From Marinomonas phaeophyticola (GTDB lineage Bacteria; Pseudomonadota; Gammaproteobacteria; Pseudomonadales; Marinomonadaceae), in NCBI RefSeq assembly GCF_026966905.1, contig NZ_JAPUBN010000021.1:62001-126000 (forward strand): 64,000 bases of DNA, written 5' to 3'. Position numbers and translations under genes: made by a program. Below the pieces are notes generated by a model. It was not told the DNA's origin, made no database searches, and saw only the letters and a list, made by a program, of their open reading frames with translations. Position 1 is the stretch's first letter. The number at the start of each line of letters is the position of its first letter. Below, piece by piece: positions 35,370 through 47,811 of this stretch.

Positions 35370-37142
35370 ATGGCAAATATTCGTACAATTTCTTTTGATG
35401 CCATTGTTATCGGTGGCGGCGGTGCAGGTATGCGCGCTGCGTTACAATTAACCGAATCAGGTTTGAATACCGCTTGTGTAACTAAGGTTTTTCCAACTCG
35501 TTCTCATACAGTATCGGCGCAAGGTGGTATTACTTGTGCGATTGCAAGTGATGATCCAAATGATGATTGGCGCTGGCATATGTACGACACTGTAAAAGGG
35601 TCGGACTATATCGGTGATCAAGATGCAATTGAATACATGTGTTCTGTAGGGCCTCAGGCTGTTTTTGAGCTAGAGCACATGGGACTACCATTTTCTCGTA
35701 CTGAAAATGGCCGTATTTATCAGCGTCCATTCGGTGGTCAGTCTAAAGATTATGGTAAAGGTGGTCAGGCAGCGCGTACCTGTGCAGCGGCTGACCGTAC
35801 AGGTCATGCTCTTTTGCATACGCTTTATCAAGGTAACTTGAAAGGTGGAACGACTTTCTTTAATGAATGGTATGCCGTTGACCTAGTTAAAAACAACGAA
35901 AATGCCGTTGTTGGTGTGATTGCTATTTGTATCGAAACGGGAGAGACCGTTTATCTAAAAGCGAAAGCAACTGTTTTAGCAACAGGTGGAGCTGGTCGTA
36001 TTTATCAATCGACTACCAATGCACACATTAACACGGGTGATGGTGTTGGTATGGCGTTACGAGCTGGATTTCCTATGCAAGACATGGAAATGTGGCAATT
36101 CCACCCGACAGGTATCTACGGTGCAGGCACCTTGGTAACAGAAGGATGTCGTGGTGAAGGTGGTTATTTAATTAATAAAGACGGCGAACGTTTCATGGAA
36201 CGTTATGCTCCTAATGCTAAAGATTTGGCTGGCCGTGATGTTGTTGCTCGTTCCATGATTTTAGAAATCCTTGAAGGTCGTGGCTGTGGTCCAGACGGCG
36301 ATCATGTATTGCTTAAGTTAGATCACCTTGGTGAAGAAACGTTGAATAAACGTTTACCTGGTATCCTAGAGTTATCTCGTACCTTTGCTCACGTAGATCC
36401 AGTTAAAGAGCCTATTCCAGTTATTCCTACATGCCATTACATGATGGGTGGAACACCAACTAATGTTGGTGGGCAAGCTCTTATGGTAGATGGTGAAGGC
36501 AATGAAAGTATTGTTGATGGATTGTACGCCTGTGGCGAAGCTGCTTGCGTTTCTGTTCATGGTGCTAACCGCTTAGGCGGTAATTCATTGTTAGATTTGG
36601 TTGTGTTTGGTCGTGCGGTAGGTTTACAAGTTAAAAAATCTCTTGATGAAGGTTTTGATTCCCTTGATGCGGATGAGACTAATATTGAAAAAGCAATGGC
36701 TCGTTTGAATCGCTTAAATAACTCTACATCAGGTGAAAGTGTTGCCGCCGTTCGAGCAGATCTTCAAAAAACCATGCAGCTTTATTTCGGTGTGTTCCGC
36801 GATGGTGAAGCAATGCAAACGGGTCTGACACAATTGAAAGAGATTCGTAAACGTGTTGAGAACTTGCATTTAGAAGATAAGAGTCAAGCGTTTAATACCG
36901 CGCGTATTGAAGCCCTAGAGCTTGAAAACTTGTTAGAAGTTGCTGAAGCTACGGCTATTCCAGCCGAATTCCGTAAAGAAAGTCGTGGTGCACATGCACG
37001 TAATGACTATACTGAGCGTGATGATGAAAACTGGTTGAAGCACTCTCTTTTCCACCCAGCAGATAAAAAAGTAACGAAACGTGATGTTAACTTCGCCCCT
37101 AAAACGGTAGAAGCATTCCCACCCAAAATTCGTTCTTACTAA
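35370..37142 (+). CDS. sdhA: Succinate dehydrogenase flavoprotein subunit
   Basis: SdhA oxidises succinate to fumarate with covalently bound FAD. The 590-residue protein has the FAD dinucleotide motif [14 protein letters not shown] and the flavinylation histidine in [11 protein letters not shown]. It also has the active-site region [25 protein letters not shown], and [19 protein letters not shown]. It ends with the family tail LKHSLF plus PKIRSY. It starts three bases after sdhD. Confidence 0.97.
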   Translation: MANIRTISFDAIVIGGGGAGMRAALQLTESGLNTACVTKVFPTRSHTVSAQGGITCAIASDDPNDDWRWHMYDTVKGSDYIGDQDAIEYMCSVGPQAVFELEHMGLPFSRTENGRIYQRPFGGQSKDYGKGGQAARTCAAADRTGHALLHTLYQGNLKGGTTFFNEWYAVDLVKNNENAVVGVIAICIETGETVYLKAKATVLATGGAGRIYQSTTNAHINTGDGVGMALRAGFPMQDMEMWQFHPTGIYGAGTLVTEGCRGEGGYLINKDGERFMERYAPNAKDLAGRDVVARSMILEILEGRGCGPDGDHVLLKLDHLGEETLNKRLPGILELSRTFAHVDPVKEPIPVIPTCHYMMGGTPTNVGGQALMVDGEGNESIVDGLYACGEAACVSVHGANRLGGNSLLDLVVFGRAVGLQVKKSLDEGFDSLDADETNIEKAMARLNRLNNSTSGESVAAVRADLQKTMQLYFGVFRDGEAMQTGLTQLKEIRKRVENLHLEDKSQAFNTARIEALELENLLEVAEATAIPAEFRKESRGAHARNDYTERDDENWLKHSLFHPADKKVTKRDVNFAPKTVEAFPPKIRSY

Positions 37143-37156
37143 GGAGTGTAGTTTAA

Positions 37157-37861
37157 ATGTTAGTTAGTATTTATCGTTATAATCCTGAAGTAGATGACGC
37201 TCCATACATGAAGGATTATCAAATCGATTTGCCAGCAGGTAAAGATTTGATGGTTTTGGATGTGTTACAGTTATTGAAAGAACAGGATTCATCTATTTCT
37301 TATCGTCGTTCATGCCGTGAAGGTGTGTGTGGTTCAGACGGTATGAATATGAATGGCAAGAATGGCTTAGCCTGTATAACACCAGTTTCAGCTGCAGCTA
37401 AAGATGATAAGCTTATTTTACGCCCTCTGCCGGGTTTACCTGTAGTGCGTGATTTAGTTGTTGATATGGGGCAATTCTACAAACAGTATGAAAAAATTCG
37501 TCCGTATTTGATCAATGAATCTCCAGCTCCAGCCATTGAGCGACTACAATCACCAGAAGAGCGAGAAAAGCTTGATGGTTTGTATGAGTGTATTCTTTGT
37601 GCTTGTTGTTCTACTGCTTGCCCATCATTTTGGTGGAACCCTGATAAATTTGTTGGGCCGTCAGGTCTATTGCAAGCCTATCGTTTCTTAATCGATAGTC
37701 GTGATACGGCAACACAAGAACGTTTGTCTGATCTAGATGATCCATTCAGTGTGTTCCGTTGCCATGGTATTATGAATTGTGTCAATGTTTGCCCTAAAGG
37801 TTTAAATCCTACAAAAGCAATTGGCAACATTCGTACAATGCTATTGCAAAGAGCGACTTAA
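37157..37861 (+). CDS. sdhB: Succinate dehydrogenase iron-sulfur subunit
   Basis: SdhB carries electrons from FAD to ubiquinone. The 234-residue protein has the [2Fe-2S] site SCREGVCGSDGMNMNGKNGLAC, the [4Fe-4S] site CILCACCSTACPSFWW and the [3Fe-4S] region CHGIMNCVNVCPKG. AAGGAG lies upstream. A terminator hairpin follows, so sdh and suc may form separate transcripts. Confidence 0.96.
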   Translation: MLVSIYRYNPEVDDAPYMKDYQIDLPAGKDLMVLDVLQLLKEQDSSISYRRSCREGVCGSDGMNMNGKNGLACITPVSAAAKDDKLILRPLPGLPVVRDLVVDMGQFYKQYEKIRPYLINESPAPAIERLQSPEEREKLDGLYECILCACCSTACPSFWWNPDKFVGPSGLLQAYRFLIDSRDTATQERLSDLDDPFSVFRCHGIMNCVNVCPKGLNPTKAIGNIRTMLLQRAT

Positions 37862-37912
37862 GAGCCATGTGTATGAAGTCTGTGTTAAATAGAAATTATT
37901 AGCCGTCTTCTA

Positions 37913-37946
37913 GGCGATATTGGCTTTCCCAATATCGCCATTTTAT
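37913..37946 (+). terminator. Terminator after sdhB
   Basis: An 11-bp stem (37913-37923 with 37929-37939) closes a 5-base loop and is followed by ATTTTATTATTT. The remaining bases to sucA hold no supported gene, only short frames without ribosome sites. Confidence 0.72.
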
Positions 37947-38227
37947 TATTTGAAAAGAATTAAGAATCGACCTCATGTCGTTTGGATGCACAAAGAAAAA
38001 CTAACTGTTTCAACCAATTATATGGAAGTGGGTGTATTTTCTAATGGCTTTATTAGTGAAGCTGTTAAAGTAATATATAGTTATTTTAGTATTAACTCAT
38101 GCAGGGCGAGTTGTTGTACTACATAATTCTAGGCTTTAGTGGCCAATTTGGGCCGAAATAAGTCAACGAATTAAAAGATTGATGGCGCCAATAATGGTAG
38201 CTGGCTCGAACATAAGGGTGATCGAGA

Positions 38228-41059
38228 ATGCACGAAAGTTTAATGGAGTTGCTATGGAGCACCTCGCATTTTTCAGGTGGAAACTTGGAGTATGTGGAGG
38301 GTTTATTTGAAAGTTACCTCGTTGATCCGAACTCGGTTTCGGAAGAATGGCGTAAATGTTTTGATCAATTACCACGAGTAAGTGAGGAATATTCAACAGA
38401 TGTCCCTCATTCGGTAATCCAAGAACAATTTCTACAGTTAAGTAAAAATCAAAATCGTTTTCAGGTATCAGCTGCAAATGTTGGTTCTGATCATGAACAA
38501 AAGCAAATTAAAGTTTTGCAGTTGATTAATGCGTATCGAGTACGTGGGCATCAGCACGCTAGTCTTGATCCGTTAGGCCTACAAGTTAGACATAAAGTGT
38601 CTGATTTAGAATTAGGTTATCATCAGCTTACAGGCGCAGATTTAGACACTGAGTTTAATACCGGGTCTTTATTTTTTAATAAAGAAACGATGAAGCTTAG
38701 CGATATTATTGCCGATTTAAATAAAACCTACTGTGATAGCGTTGGTTATGAGTATATGCACATTGTTGATACTCAAGAAAAACGCTGGCTTCAACAACGT
38801 ATTGAGTCGGTTAAGTCTCATCCAGACTTTGAATCTGATACACGTACTAGTTTGTTAGAGCGTTTAACGGCTGCTGAAGGGTTAGAAAAATATTTGGCGA
38901 GTCGATATCCTGGTGCTAAGCGTTTTGGCTTGGAAGGTGCTGAAAGTCTAATACCAATGATGAATGAACTGATTCAGCGCTCAGGATCCTTGGGTGCCAA
39001 AGAAGTTGTGATAGGTATGGCTCACCGTGGTCGCTTAAATGTTTTGGTAAACACCTTGGGTAAAAACCCGAAAGACTTATTTGATGAGTTTGAAGGTAAG
39101 AAATTAGTTAATACCTCAGGTGATGTTAAGTATCATCAAGGCTTCTCATCTAATGTGATGACGGAAGGTGGAGAAGTTCATATTGCTCTATCTTTTAATC
39201 CATCCCACTTAGAGATCGTTTCTCCTGTGGTTGAAGGTTCTGTTCGCGCAAGACAAGATCGTAGAGCCGATCCTCAGGGCAAAAAGGTGGTTCCGATCTC
39301 GATTCATGGCGATGCAGCATTTGCTGGTCAAGGTGTCGTGATGGAAACCTTTCAGATGTCTCAAACTCGCGCCTATAAAACAGGCGGAACCATCCATATT
39401 GTTATCAATAACCAAGTTGGTTTTACAACAAACCGTCAAGAAGACAGTCGTTCTACTGAATACTGTACTGATATTGCAAAAATGGTACAGGCTCCGATCT
39501 TTCACGTGAATGGTGATGATCCAGAAGCGGTTCTTTTTGTGACTCAATTGGCGTTAGATTATCGTTATGAGTTTGGTCGTGATGTTGTCATCGATATGGT
39601 TTGTTATCGTCGTCGTGGTCATAATGAAACAGATGAGCCATCTGGTACTCAACCATTGATGTATTCTGTGATTAACAAGTTAAAAACAACACGTACACAG
39701 TATGCTGATTTACTTGTTAATAAAGGCGTTATTGATAAATCTGTTGCAGATAAAATGGTAGATGAAAATCGCCAAGACCTTGATGATGGTAAACATACCG
39801 TTAAAAGCCTTGTTCTTGAGTCTCAAACAGGCTCCTTTGTTGATTGGACTCCTTACCTGAATATTGAATGGGATGCCGGTGCAGATACAACGTATCCACT
39901 TGCTAAGCTTCAAGAGGTTGCTCGTAAGTTAACATCCATTCCTGATGGTATTGTTGTTCAAAGACAAGTGCAAAAAATATACGAAGACAGAGATAAAATG
40001 AGTGCCGGTGCATTACCTCTAAATTGGGGTTATGCAGAAACATTAGCGTTTGCGACTTTGTTAGAGCAGGGTTATCCGATTCGTATTACGGGTCAAGATT
40101 CTGGTCGTGGTACTTTTTCTCACAGGCATGCGGTGATTCACAATCAGAAAGATGGCAATAGTTATACGCCATTAAAGAACCTGTTTGAAGGTCAACCTCA
40201 AATGGATTTATTCGATTCATATTTGTCTGAAGAAGCGGTTTTAGCGTTTGAGTATGGTTACTCGACAACAGCGCCTAAAGGCTTGATTATTTGGGAAGCA
40301 CAATTTGGTGACTTTGCTAACGGTGCTCAGGTTGTAATAGATCAGTTCATTACAAGTGGAGAGCATAAGTGGGGCAGACTATGTGGTTTAACCATGCTGT
40401 TACCTCATGGTTATGAAGGTCAAGGACCAGAGCATTCTTCTGCACGTTTAGAACGCTTCTTACAATTGTGTGCCGAGTATAATATTCAAGTGTGTGTGCC
40501 AACAACACCTGCACAGATTTATCACATACTTCGTCGCCAAGCGATTCGTCCTTTAAGACGTCCATTGATCATTATGTCTCCTAAGAGTTTGTTGAGACAT
40601 AAGCAAGCTACGTCTACTTTAGAAGATTTGTCTGAAGGTAGTTTCCAGAATGTATTACCTGAGACGTCAGAAAATATAGTGCCTAAAAATGTGAAGCGCT
40701 TAGTGATCTGTAGCGGTAAAATATATTACGACTTAATTAATCGTCGTGAAGCCTTGGAAAAAGACGACATTGCTGTGATTAGATTGGAGCAATTGTACCC
40801 ATTCCCATATGAGGACTTTAGAGAAGTACTTGCACCGTATACAGAAGTGGAAACGCTTGTATGGTGTCAAGAAGAGCCTAAAAACCAAGGGGCTTGGCAT
40901 GCAAATCGCCATCGTATGAATCGTATATTAGAAGAACTATATCCTCAGCTGAAAATTCGTTTTGCAGGACGTATCTCGTCTGCAGCGCCAGCGGCGGGTT
41001 ATATGTCTATACACGTTGAAGAACAAGAAGCATTAGTGAATGACGCCTTAGTTGGTTAG
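38228..41059 (+). CDS. sucA: 2-oxoglutarate dehydrogenase E1 component
   Basis: SucA decarboxylates 2-oxoglutarate with thiamine diphosphate and passes succinyl to the SucB lipoyl arm. The 943-residue protein starts MHESLMELLWSTSHFSGGNLEYVEGLF, the conserved E2-binding N-terminus. It contains VVIGMAHRGRLNVLVNTLGK, GDAAFAGQGVVMET, the cofactor region NNQVGFTT and RRGHNETDEP, and QDSGRGTFSHRHAV. It is first of the suc cluster, 366 bases after sdhB. Confidence 0.96.
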   Translation: MHESLMELLWSTSHFSGGNLEYVEGLFESYLVDPNSVSEEWRKCFDQLPRVSEEYSTDVPHSVIQEQFLQLSKNQNRFQVSAANVGSDHEQKQIKVLQLINAYRVRGHQHASLDPLGLQVRHKVSDLELGYHQLTGADLDTEFNTGSLFFNKETMKLSDIIADLNKTYCDSVGYEYMHIVDTQEKRWLQQRIESVKSHPDFESDTRTSLLERLTAAEGLEKYLASRYPGAKRFGLEGAESLIPMMNELIQRSGSLGAKEVVIGMAHRGRLNVLVNTLGKNPKDLFDEFEGKKLVNTSGDVKYHQGFSSNVMTEGGEVHIALSFNPSHLEIVSPVVEGSVRARQDRRADPQGKKVVPISIHGDAAFAGQGVVMETFQMSQTRAYKTGGTIHIVINNQVGFTTNRQEDSRSTEYCTDIAKMVQAPIFHVNGDDPEAVLFVTQLALDYRYEFGRDVVIDMVCYRRRGHNETDEPSGTQPLMYSVINKLKTTRTQYADLLVNKGVIDKSVADKMVDENRQDLDDGKHTVKSLVLESQTGSFVDWTPYLNIEWDAGADTTYPLAKLQEVARKLTSIPDGIVVQRQVQKIYEDRDKMSAGALPLNWGYAETLAFATLLEQGYPIRITGQDSGRGTFSHRHAVIHNQKDGNSYTPLKNLFEGQPQMDLFDSYLSEEAVLAFEYGYSTTAPKGLIIWEAQFGDFANGAQVVIDQFITSGEHKWGRLCGLTMLLPHGYEGQGPEHSSARLERFLQLCAEYNIQVCVPTTPAQIYHILRRQAIRPLRRPLIIMSPKSLLRHKQATSTLEDLSEGSFQNVLPETSENIVPKNVKRLVICSGKIYYDLINRREALEKDDIAVIRLEQLYPFPYEDFREVLAPYTEVETLVWCQEEPKNQGAWHANRHRMNRILEELYPQLKIRFAGRISSAAPAAGYMSIHVEEQEALVNDALVG

Positions 41060-41108
41060 TTATTCGTTTGATTAGTAAAATAGCCTATCAAAAAGATAAG
41101 GGTATCAA

Positions 41109-42635
41109 ATGAGCATTGAAATTAAAGCACCCGTTTTTCCAGAGTCAGTAGCTGACGGTACCGTTGCTACTTGGTATAAAAAAGCTGGCGAGTCTTGTAC
41201 TCGTGACGAACACATTGTTGATATTGAAACAGATAAAGTTGTTCTTGAAGTTGTTGCGCCTGCAGATGGTGTTCTTCAAGATATTCTAAAAAATGAAGGT
41301 GATGTTGTTTTAAGTAATGAAGTTTTAGCTATGTTTTCTGAAGGTGGCGCTGCTGCGACGTCGGCCCCTGCAGAAAAAGCTGCTGCAACGCCTGCTGAAG
41401 CAAGTGCGCCAGCCGCTTCTAACGCATCAGAAACCGTTGATATTAAAGCACCAACTTTCCCTGAGTCTGTTGCTGATGGAACGGTTGCAACTTGGTACAA
41501 AAAACCAGGTGAAGCGTGTGAGCGAGATGAGCATCTAGTTGATATCGAAACAGATAAAGTTGTATTAGAAGTTGTTGCTCCGGCAGCGGGTGTTCTTGGT
41601 GAACTTGTTGCTAATGAAGGTGACACAGTTATGAGTGACCAAGTACTAGCGGCATTCCTTGTAGGCGCTACTAATGCAGCAGCACCTGCGACAGTTGCTC
41701 CGGTAGCTAATACAGATGATAGTGATTCGGCAGATGGTGTAGCAGGTCCTGCTGCTCGTAAGGCTTTGGCTGAAGCGGGTCTAACAGTTGCTCAAGTTAA
41801 GGGCACTGGTAAGGGCGGCCGTATTACTAAAGAAGACGTTGATGCGGCATTGAAACAAAAAGCCTCGCAACCAGCGGTGGCAGCACCTGTAGCGAAAGCA
41901 GCAGTGCCAGCGCCTATCGCAAATACAGATGGACGTGTAGAAAAACGCGTACCAATGACTCGTTTGCGTGCAACTATTGCTCGTCGCTTAGTGGAAGCTC
42001 AACAGACTGCCGCCATGTTAACTACATACAATGAAGTGAACATGGGTCCTATCATGGAGTTGCGTGCTAAGTATAAAGAGCTTTTCCTGAAGAAGCACGA
42101 TGGTACTAAATTGGGTTTCATGTCTTTCTTTGTGAAAGCTTGTACAGAGGCGCTTAAACGTTTCCCTGCCGTGAATGCATCTATTGATGGTAACGACATG
42201 GTTTACCATGGATACCAAGATATTGGTGTCGCAGTTTCTACAAGCCGAGGCTTAATGGTTCCAGTGCTTCGTAACACAGATTCGATGGGGCTAGCGGATA
42301 TTGAAAGTACTATCATGGACTTCGCATTGCGTGGTCGTGATGGCAAGCTTGGTCTTGATGATATGCAAGGCGGTACATTCACTATTACTAATGGCGGTAC
42401 TTTTGGTTCATTACTGTCTACTCCGATTTTGAATCCACCTCAAACGGCGATTCTTGGTATGCACAAGATCCAAGAGCGTCCTATGGCAGTTAATGGCCAA
42501 GTGGTTATTCAGCCAATGATGTACCTAGCTTTGTCTTATGACCACCGTATGATTGATGGTAAAGAAGCCGTACAGTTCTTGGTAACAGTGAAAGAGCTTT
42601 TAGAAGATCCTGCACGTCTATTGCTTGATGTATAA
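41109..42635 (+). CDS. sucB: 2-oxoglutarate dehydrogenase E2 with two lipoyl domains
   Basis: SucB transfers succinyl from lipoyl-lysine to CoA. At 508 residues it is about 100 longer than E. coli SucB because it has two lipoyl domains (1-77 and about 107-185), with lipoyl lysines at residues 43 and 150 in identical [11 protein letters not shown] settings. An Ala/Pro linker, an E1/E3-binding domain (about 212-248, [13 protein letters not shown]) and the acyltransferase core from about 276 follow; the active-site motif is SYDHRMIDG at about 476. It is 49 bases after sucA. Confidence 0.95.
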   Translation: MSIEIKAPVFPESVADGTVATWYKKAGESCTRDEHIVDIETDKVVLEVVAPADGVLQDILKNEGDVVLSNEVLAMFSEGGAAATSAPAEKAAATPAEASAPAASNASETVDIKAPTFPESVADGTVATWYKKPGEACERDEHLVDIETDKVVLEVVAPAAGVLGELVANEGDTVMSDQVLAAFLVGATNAAAPATVAPVANTDDSDSADGVAGPAARKALAEAGLTVAQVKGTGKGGRITKEDVDAALKQKASQPAVAAPVAKAAVPAPIANTDGRVEKRVPMTRLRATIARRLVEAQQTAAMLTTYNEVNMGPIMELRAKYKELFLKKHDGTKLGFMSFFVKACTEALKRFPAVNASIDGNDMVYHGYQDIGVAVSTSRGLMVPVLRNTDSMGLADIESTIMDFALRGRDGKLGLDDMQGGTFTITNGGTFGSLLSTPILNPPQTAILGMHKIQERPMAVNGQVVIQPMMYLALSYDHRMIDGKEAVQFLVTVKELLEDPARLLLDV

Positions 42636-42655
42636 TTGCTGACTTCTGAGTTGAA

Positions 42656-42745
42656 AAATGTGTAGAGGTTTGATGATCCATAAGGTTGTTTACCGTCTAC
42701 ACATTTCGATTGTAATTAAAACTAAGAAACCGCTTATTAGGTTTC
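42656..42745 (+). repeat. Two hairpins in the sucB-lpdA gap
   Basis: A perfect 11-bp inverted repeat (42656-42666 with 42696-42706) is followed by a 6-bp one (42726-42731 with 42740-42745) just before the lpdA ribosome site. Neither has a T tract; RNA stability or processing is likelier than termination. Confidence 0.6.
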
Positions 42746-42750
42746 ATTAG

Positions 42751-44208
<1,458 letters not shown>

Positions 44209-44221
44209 ATTAATAAAGTTT

Positions 44222-44273
44222 GCTGACTTTGCTTCAGAGTCAGCATTTTGTTGTTTATCAATTGGTAAACAAC
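44222..44273 (+). terminator. Tandem hairpins in the lpdA-sucC gap, first terminator-like
   Basis: A 7-bp stem (44222-44228 with 44238-44244) is followed by ATTTTGTTGTTT, then a second 8-bp stem (44250-44257 with 44266-44273). Partial termination or processing before sucCD is possible. Confidence 0.5.
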
Positions 44274-44307
44274 GTTTTCAATAAATTCAGATGAGCGGAA
44301 TAAGCGA

Positions 44308-45474
44308 ATGAACTTACACGAATATCAGGCAAAACAGCTTTTTGCTGAATATGGCCTGCCAGTATCGACAGGGTATGCATGTGACACGCCAGAAGAAGCA
44401 GTAGAAGCTGCTAAAAAGATTGGCGGTGACATGTGGGTAGTTAAAGCGCAAGTTCACGCGGGTGGCCGTGGTAAAGCAGGTGGTGTAAAACTTGTTAAAA
44501 CTCATGATGAGATTGCCGCATTTGCTTCTCAATGGCTAGGTAAAAACTTAGTAACTTACCAAACTGATGAGAATGGTCAGCCTGTTGCAAAGATCTTAGT
44601 TGAATCTTGTACTGACATTGCTAACGAATTATATCTTGGTGCGGTTGTTGACCGTTCTACTCGTCGTGTAGTATTCATGGCGTCTACCGAAGGTGGTGTG
44701 GACATTGAGAAAGTGGCGGAAGAAACGCCACACTTGATCCACAAAGCAATTATTGATCCTTTGGTTGGTGCTCAACCTTACCAGGCACGTGAATTAGCAT
44801 TTAAATTAGGTCTTAACCCAGTTCAAATTAAACAGTTCACTAAGATCTTCTTAGGTCTATCTCAAATGTTCCATGATTGTGATTTCGCACTTCTTGAAAT
44901 CAACCCATTGGTTATTACAGACGAAGGTAATCTTCATTGCTTAGATGGAAAAATCAATATCGATAGTAATGCGGTATACCGTCAGAAGAAAATGCAAGCG
45001 TTCCATGATCCATCTCAAGAAGATGCTCGCGAAGCTCACGCAGCCTCTTTTGAATTAAACTATGTGGCTCTAGACGGTAATGTTGGTTGCATGGTAAACG
45101 GTGCTGGTCTTGCGATGGGTACAATGGATATCGTAAACCTACATGGCGGCAAGCCAGCTAACTTCTTAGACGTTGGCGGCGGCGCGACAAAAGAACGTGT
45201 TTCTGAAGCATTTAAAATCATCCTTTCTGATGACAATGTAAAAGCGGTATTGGTTAATATCTTTGGTGGTATCGTTCGTTGCGATATGATCGCTGAAGGT
45301 ATTATTGGTGCTGTTAAAGAAGTAGGTGTTCAGGTTCCTGTTGTTGTACGTCTTGAAGGTACAAATGCAGATCTAGGACGTGAAGTTCTTGCTAAATCTG
45401 ATCTTGATATCATTGCTGCTACTAGTCTAAAAGACGCGGCTGTACAAGTTGTTAAAGCTGCGGAGGGCAAATAA
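44308..45474 (+). CDS. sucC: Succinyl-CoA synthetase beta subunit
   Basis: SucC, with SucD, makes succinate and ATP or GTP from succinyl-CoA. The 388-residue protein starts [19 protein letters not shown]. It has the ATP-grasp region [27 protein letters not shown] and [17 protein letters not shown], and ends with the subunit-contact [13 protein letters not shown]. Its stop overlaps the sucD start by one base. Confidence 0.96.
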   Translation: MNLHEYQAKQLFAEYGLPVSTGYACDTPEEAVEAAKKIGGDMWVVKAQVHAGGRGKAGGVKLVKTHDEIAAFASQWLGKNLVTYQTDENGQPVAKILVESCTDIANELYLGAVVDRSTRRVVFMASTEGGVDIEKVAEETPHLIHKAIIDPLVGAQPYQARELAFKLGLNPVQIKQFTKIFLGLSQMFHDCDFALLEINPLVITDEGNLHCLDGKINIDSNAVYRQKKMQAFHDPSQEDAREAHAASFELNYVALDGNVGCMVNGAGLAMGTMDIVNLHGGKPANFLDVGGGATKERVSEAFKIILSDDNVKAVLVNIFGGIVRCDMIAEGIIGAVKEVGVQVPVVVRLEGTNADLGREVLAKSDLDIIAATSLKDAAVQVVKAAEGK

Positions 45475-46346
45475 TGTCTGTCTTAATTAATAAAGATACT
45501 AAAGTAATCTGCCAGGGTTTTACTGGTGGACAAGGTACATTCCATTCTGAGCAAGCGATTGCTTATGGAACCAAAATGGTTGGTGGTGTGACTCCTGGTA
45601 AAGGTGGTCAAACACATTTAGGTCTTCCTGTATTCAATACAGTTAAAGAAGCGGTTGAAGAAACGGGTGCTGAAGCGTCTGTAATCTATGTACCAGCGCC
45701 TTTCTGTAAAGATTCTATCTTAGAAGCAGCGAACAGCGGCATTAAATTGATCGTTTGTATCACTGAAGGTATCCCTACTTTGGATATGCTTGATTGCAAA
45801 GTGGCTTGTGATCAACTTGGTGTACGTCTAATTGGTCCAAACTGCCCAGGTGTAATCACTCCTGGTGAATGTAAAATCGGTATCATGCCTGGTCATATCC
45901 ATTTACCGGGTAAAGTTGGTATCGTATCTCGTTCAGGTACATTGACTTATGAAGCGGTTAAGCAAACTACGGATGCTGGTTTCGGCCAATCTACTTGTGT
46001 AGGTATTGGTGGTGACCCAATTCCAGGTACAAACTTCATTGATGTACTAGAATTATTTGAAAATGACCCTCAAACTGAAGCAATCGTTATGATTGGTGAA
46101 ATTGGTGGTACTGCAGAAGAAGAAGCGGCTGCTTACATTAAAGCAAACGTAACTAAACCAGTTGTTTCTTATATTGCTGGTGTTACTGCACCTGCTGGTA
46201 AACGTATGGGCCATGCTGGTGCCATTATTTCTGGTGGTAAAGGTACGGCGGATGAAAAATTTGCTGCATTAGAAGACGCAGGTGTTAAAACGGTTCGTTC
46301 TTTGGCCGACATTGGTGATGCACTAAAAGAATTGACTGGTTGGTAA
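45474..46346 (+). CDS. sucD: Succinyl-CoA synthetase alpha subunit
   Basis: SucD carries the CoA site and the phosphohistidine. The 290-residue protein shows [57 protein letters not shown] and the active histidine in [11 protein letters not shown]. Translational coupling with sucC (TAATG) keeps the subunits equal. A terminator follows. Confidence 0.96.
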   Translation: MSVLINKDTKVICQGFTGGQGTFHSEQAIAYGTKMVGGVTPGKGGQTHLGLPVFNTVKEAVEETGAEASVIYVPAPFCKDSILEAANSGIKLIVCITEGIPTLDMLDCKVACDQLGVRLIGPNCPGVITPGECKIGIMPGHIHLPGKVGIVSRSGTLTYEAVKQTTDAGFGQSTCVGIGGDPIPGTNFIDVLELFENDPQTEAIVMIGEIGGTAEEEAAAYIKANVTKPVVSYIAGVTAPAGKRMGHAGAIISGGKGTADEKFAALEDAGVKTVRSLADIGDALKELTGW

Positions 46347-46372
46347 GCAACTAAGTTGATCTGGTAGTATCT

Positions 46373-46402
46373 AAAAATCCTCGCATCTGCGGGGATTTTT
46401 TT
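46373..46402 (+). terminator. Intrinsic terminator after sucD
   Basis: A 12-bp stem (46373-46384 with 46389-46400, one T-G pair) with loop ATCT ends in a T tract. It closes the suc operon. Confidence 0.88.
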
Positions 46403-46501
46403 ATTCTACCATCGCGTGTATGTGCGAATATCTTTATGATAAATGGAGGTATTAATATGACAATAGAGATTTAATGACTAGACTTCGAGAGAGTAAATGA
46501 A

Positions 46502-47722
46502 ATGGCTGATTCTATGAACTGTGATTATGATATTGCTATTATTGGCGGAGGAATTGTAGGGCTGGCAACGGCTTGGCAGTTAACTCAAGCTCATCCTCGT
46601 AAAAAAATTGCTTTGATCGAAAAAGAGACAGGCGTTGGTCTTCACCAAACGGGTCATAATAGTGGCGTTATACATGCCGGTGTATATTATCCTCCAGGAA
46701 GTTTGAAAGCTCAGTTTTGCAAAATTGGTTCAAATGAAATTAAAACTTTCTGTCATAAACACCAAATTGACTTTGAGGTTTGCGGAAAATTATTAGTAGC
46801 AACTAATTCACTTGAAGTGGAAAGAATGGATGCGCTTTATAAGCGCTGTCTGGAAAATGAGATAAAAGTCGAATTATTAGATAAGGCGGCTTTGAAGGTG
46901 AAAGAACCAAATATTAAAGGTGAATCAGCTATTTTAGTGCATGAGACAGGTATTGTAGACTATCAGAAAATTTGTCAGAAACTTTCTGAATTATTTGTTG
47001 AAAATGGTGGCCAGTTATTCATGGATTCAAAGGTAACTTCATTAAAAGAAAATGCCTCAGAAGTGATTATTAAACTAGGTAATCAGTCAATAGTAACGCG
47101 TTATTTAGTATCTTGCGCAGGTCTGATGGCCGATAGAATAACGAAGATGCTAGGTATTCCAACAGACTTTCAAATTATTCCATTTAGAGGCGAGTACTAT
47201 CAATTACCACCTAGTCACAATCAAATAGTAAACCACCTAATTTATCCAATCCCAGACCCCGAGCTTCCTTTCTTAGGTGTGCACTTGACTCGTATGATAG
47301 ATGGTAGTGTTACTGTAGGCCCCAATGCGGTTCAAGGCTGGAAAAGGGAAGGTTATGGGAAAGTAAACTTTAGTATTAAAGATACTTTGCAGATGCTTTT
47401 ATTTACCGGTTATTGGAAGTTGCTGACCAATCATTGGAAAACAGGGTTGCAAGAAACTCGTAATTCTTGGATGAAATCTGGCTATCTAGCTCAAGTCAAC
47501 AAATACTGTGATCAAGTCTCTGAATCAGATTTATTAGCGTATCCTGCCGGCGTTCGGGCTCAAGCAGTTATGAAAGATGGTAGCTTGGTACATGACTTTT
47601 TATTTGCGCAAAGTAAGCGTACTTTACATGTTTGTAATGCGCCTTCCCCAGCCGCGACATCCTCTTTTCCTATCGGCCGTCATATTATCGAAAAATTGGA
47701 TGATATAATGACAGAGGTTTGA
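46502..47722 (+). CDS. lhgO: L-2-hydroxyglutarate oxidase/dehydrogenase
   Basis: LhgO oxidises L-2-hydroxyglutarate to 2-oxoglutarate and passes electrons to the respiratory chain. The 406-residue protein has the DAO-family FAD motif IAIIGGGIVGLATAWQLTQ, the family stretch QTGHNSGVIHAGVYYPPGSLKA, HETGIVDYQKI and VGPNAV. The C-terminal NAPSPAATSSFPIG is the closing glycine-rich segment. It follows sucCD and feeds substrate to SucAB, a sensible neighbour. Confidence 0.9.
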   Translation: MADSMNCDYDIAIIGGGIVGLATAWQLTQAHPRKKIALIEKETGVGLHQTGHNSGVIHAGVYYPPGSLKAQFCKIGSNEIKTFCHKHQIDFEVCGKLLVATNSLEVERMDALYKRCLENEIKVELLDKAALKVKEPNIKGESAILVHETGIVDYQKICQKLSELFVENGGQLFMDSKVTSLKENASEVIIKLGNQSIVTRYLVSCAGLMADRITKMLGIPTDFQIIPFRGEYYQLPPSHNQIVNHLIYPIPDPELPFLGVHLTRMIDGSVTVGPNAVQGWKREGYGKVNFSIKDTLQMLLFTGYWKLLTNHWKTGLQETRNSWMKSGYLAQVNKYCDQVSESDLLAYPAGVRAQAVMKDGSLVHDFLFAQSKRTLHVCNAPSPAATSSFPIGRHIIEKLDDIMTEV

Positions 47723-47811
47723 AGGATTGATTACTCAATAAGTAATTTGCTAAAGTTAGCTGAACATGTACTGAATTTAGTAACATGGCTATTCAAGATC
47801 AAGGAGGATCT

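Noticed and set aside
37920-38126. 68-codon frame between sdhB and sucA
   Set aside because: It starts inside the terminator hairpin and has no ribosome site or recognisable protein.
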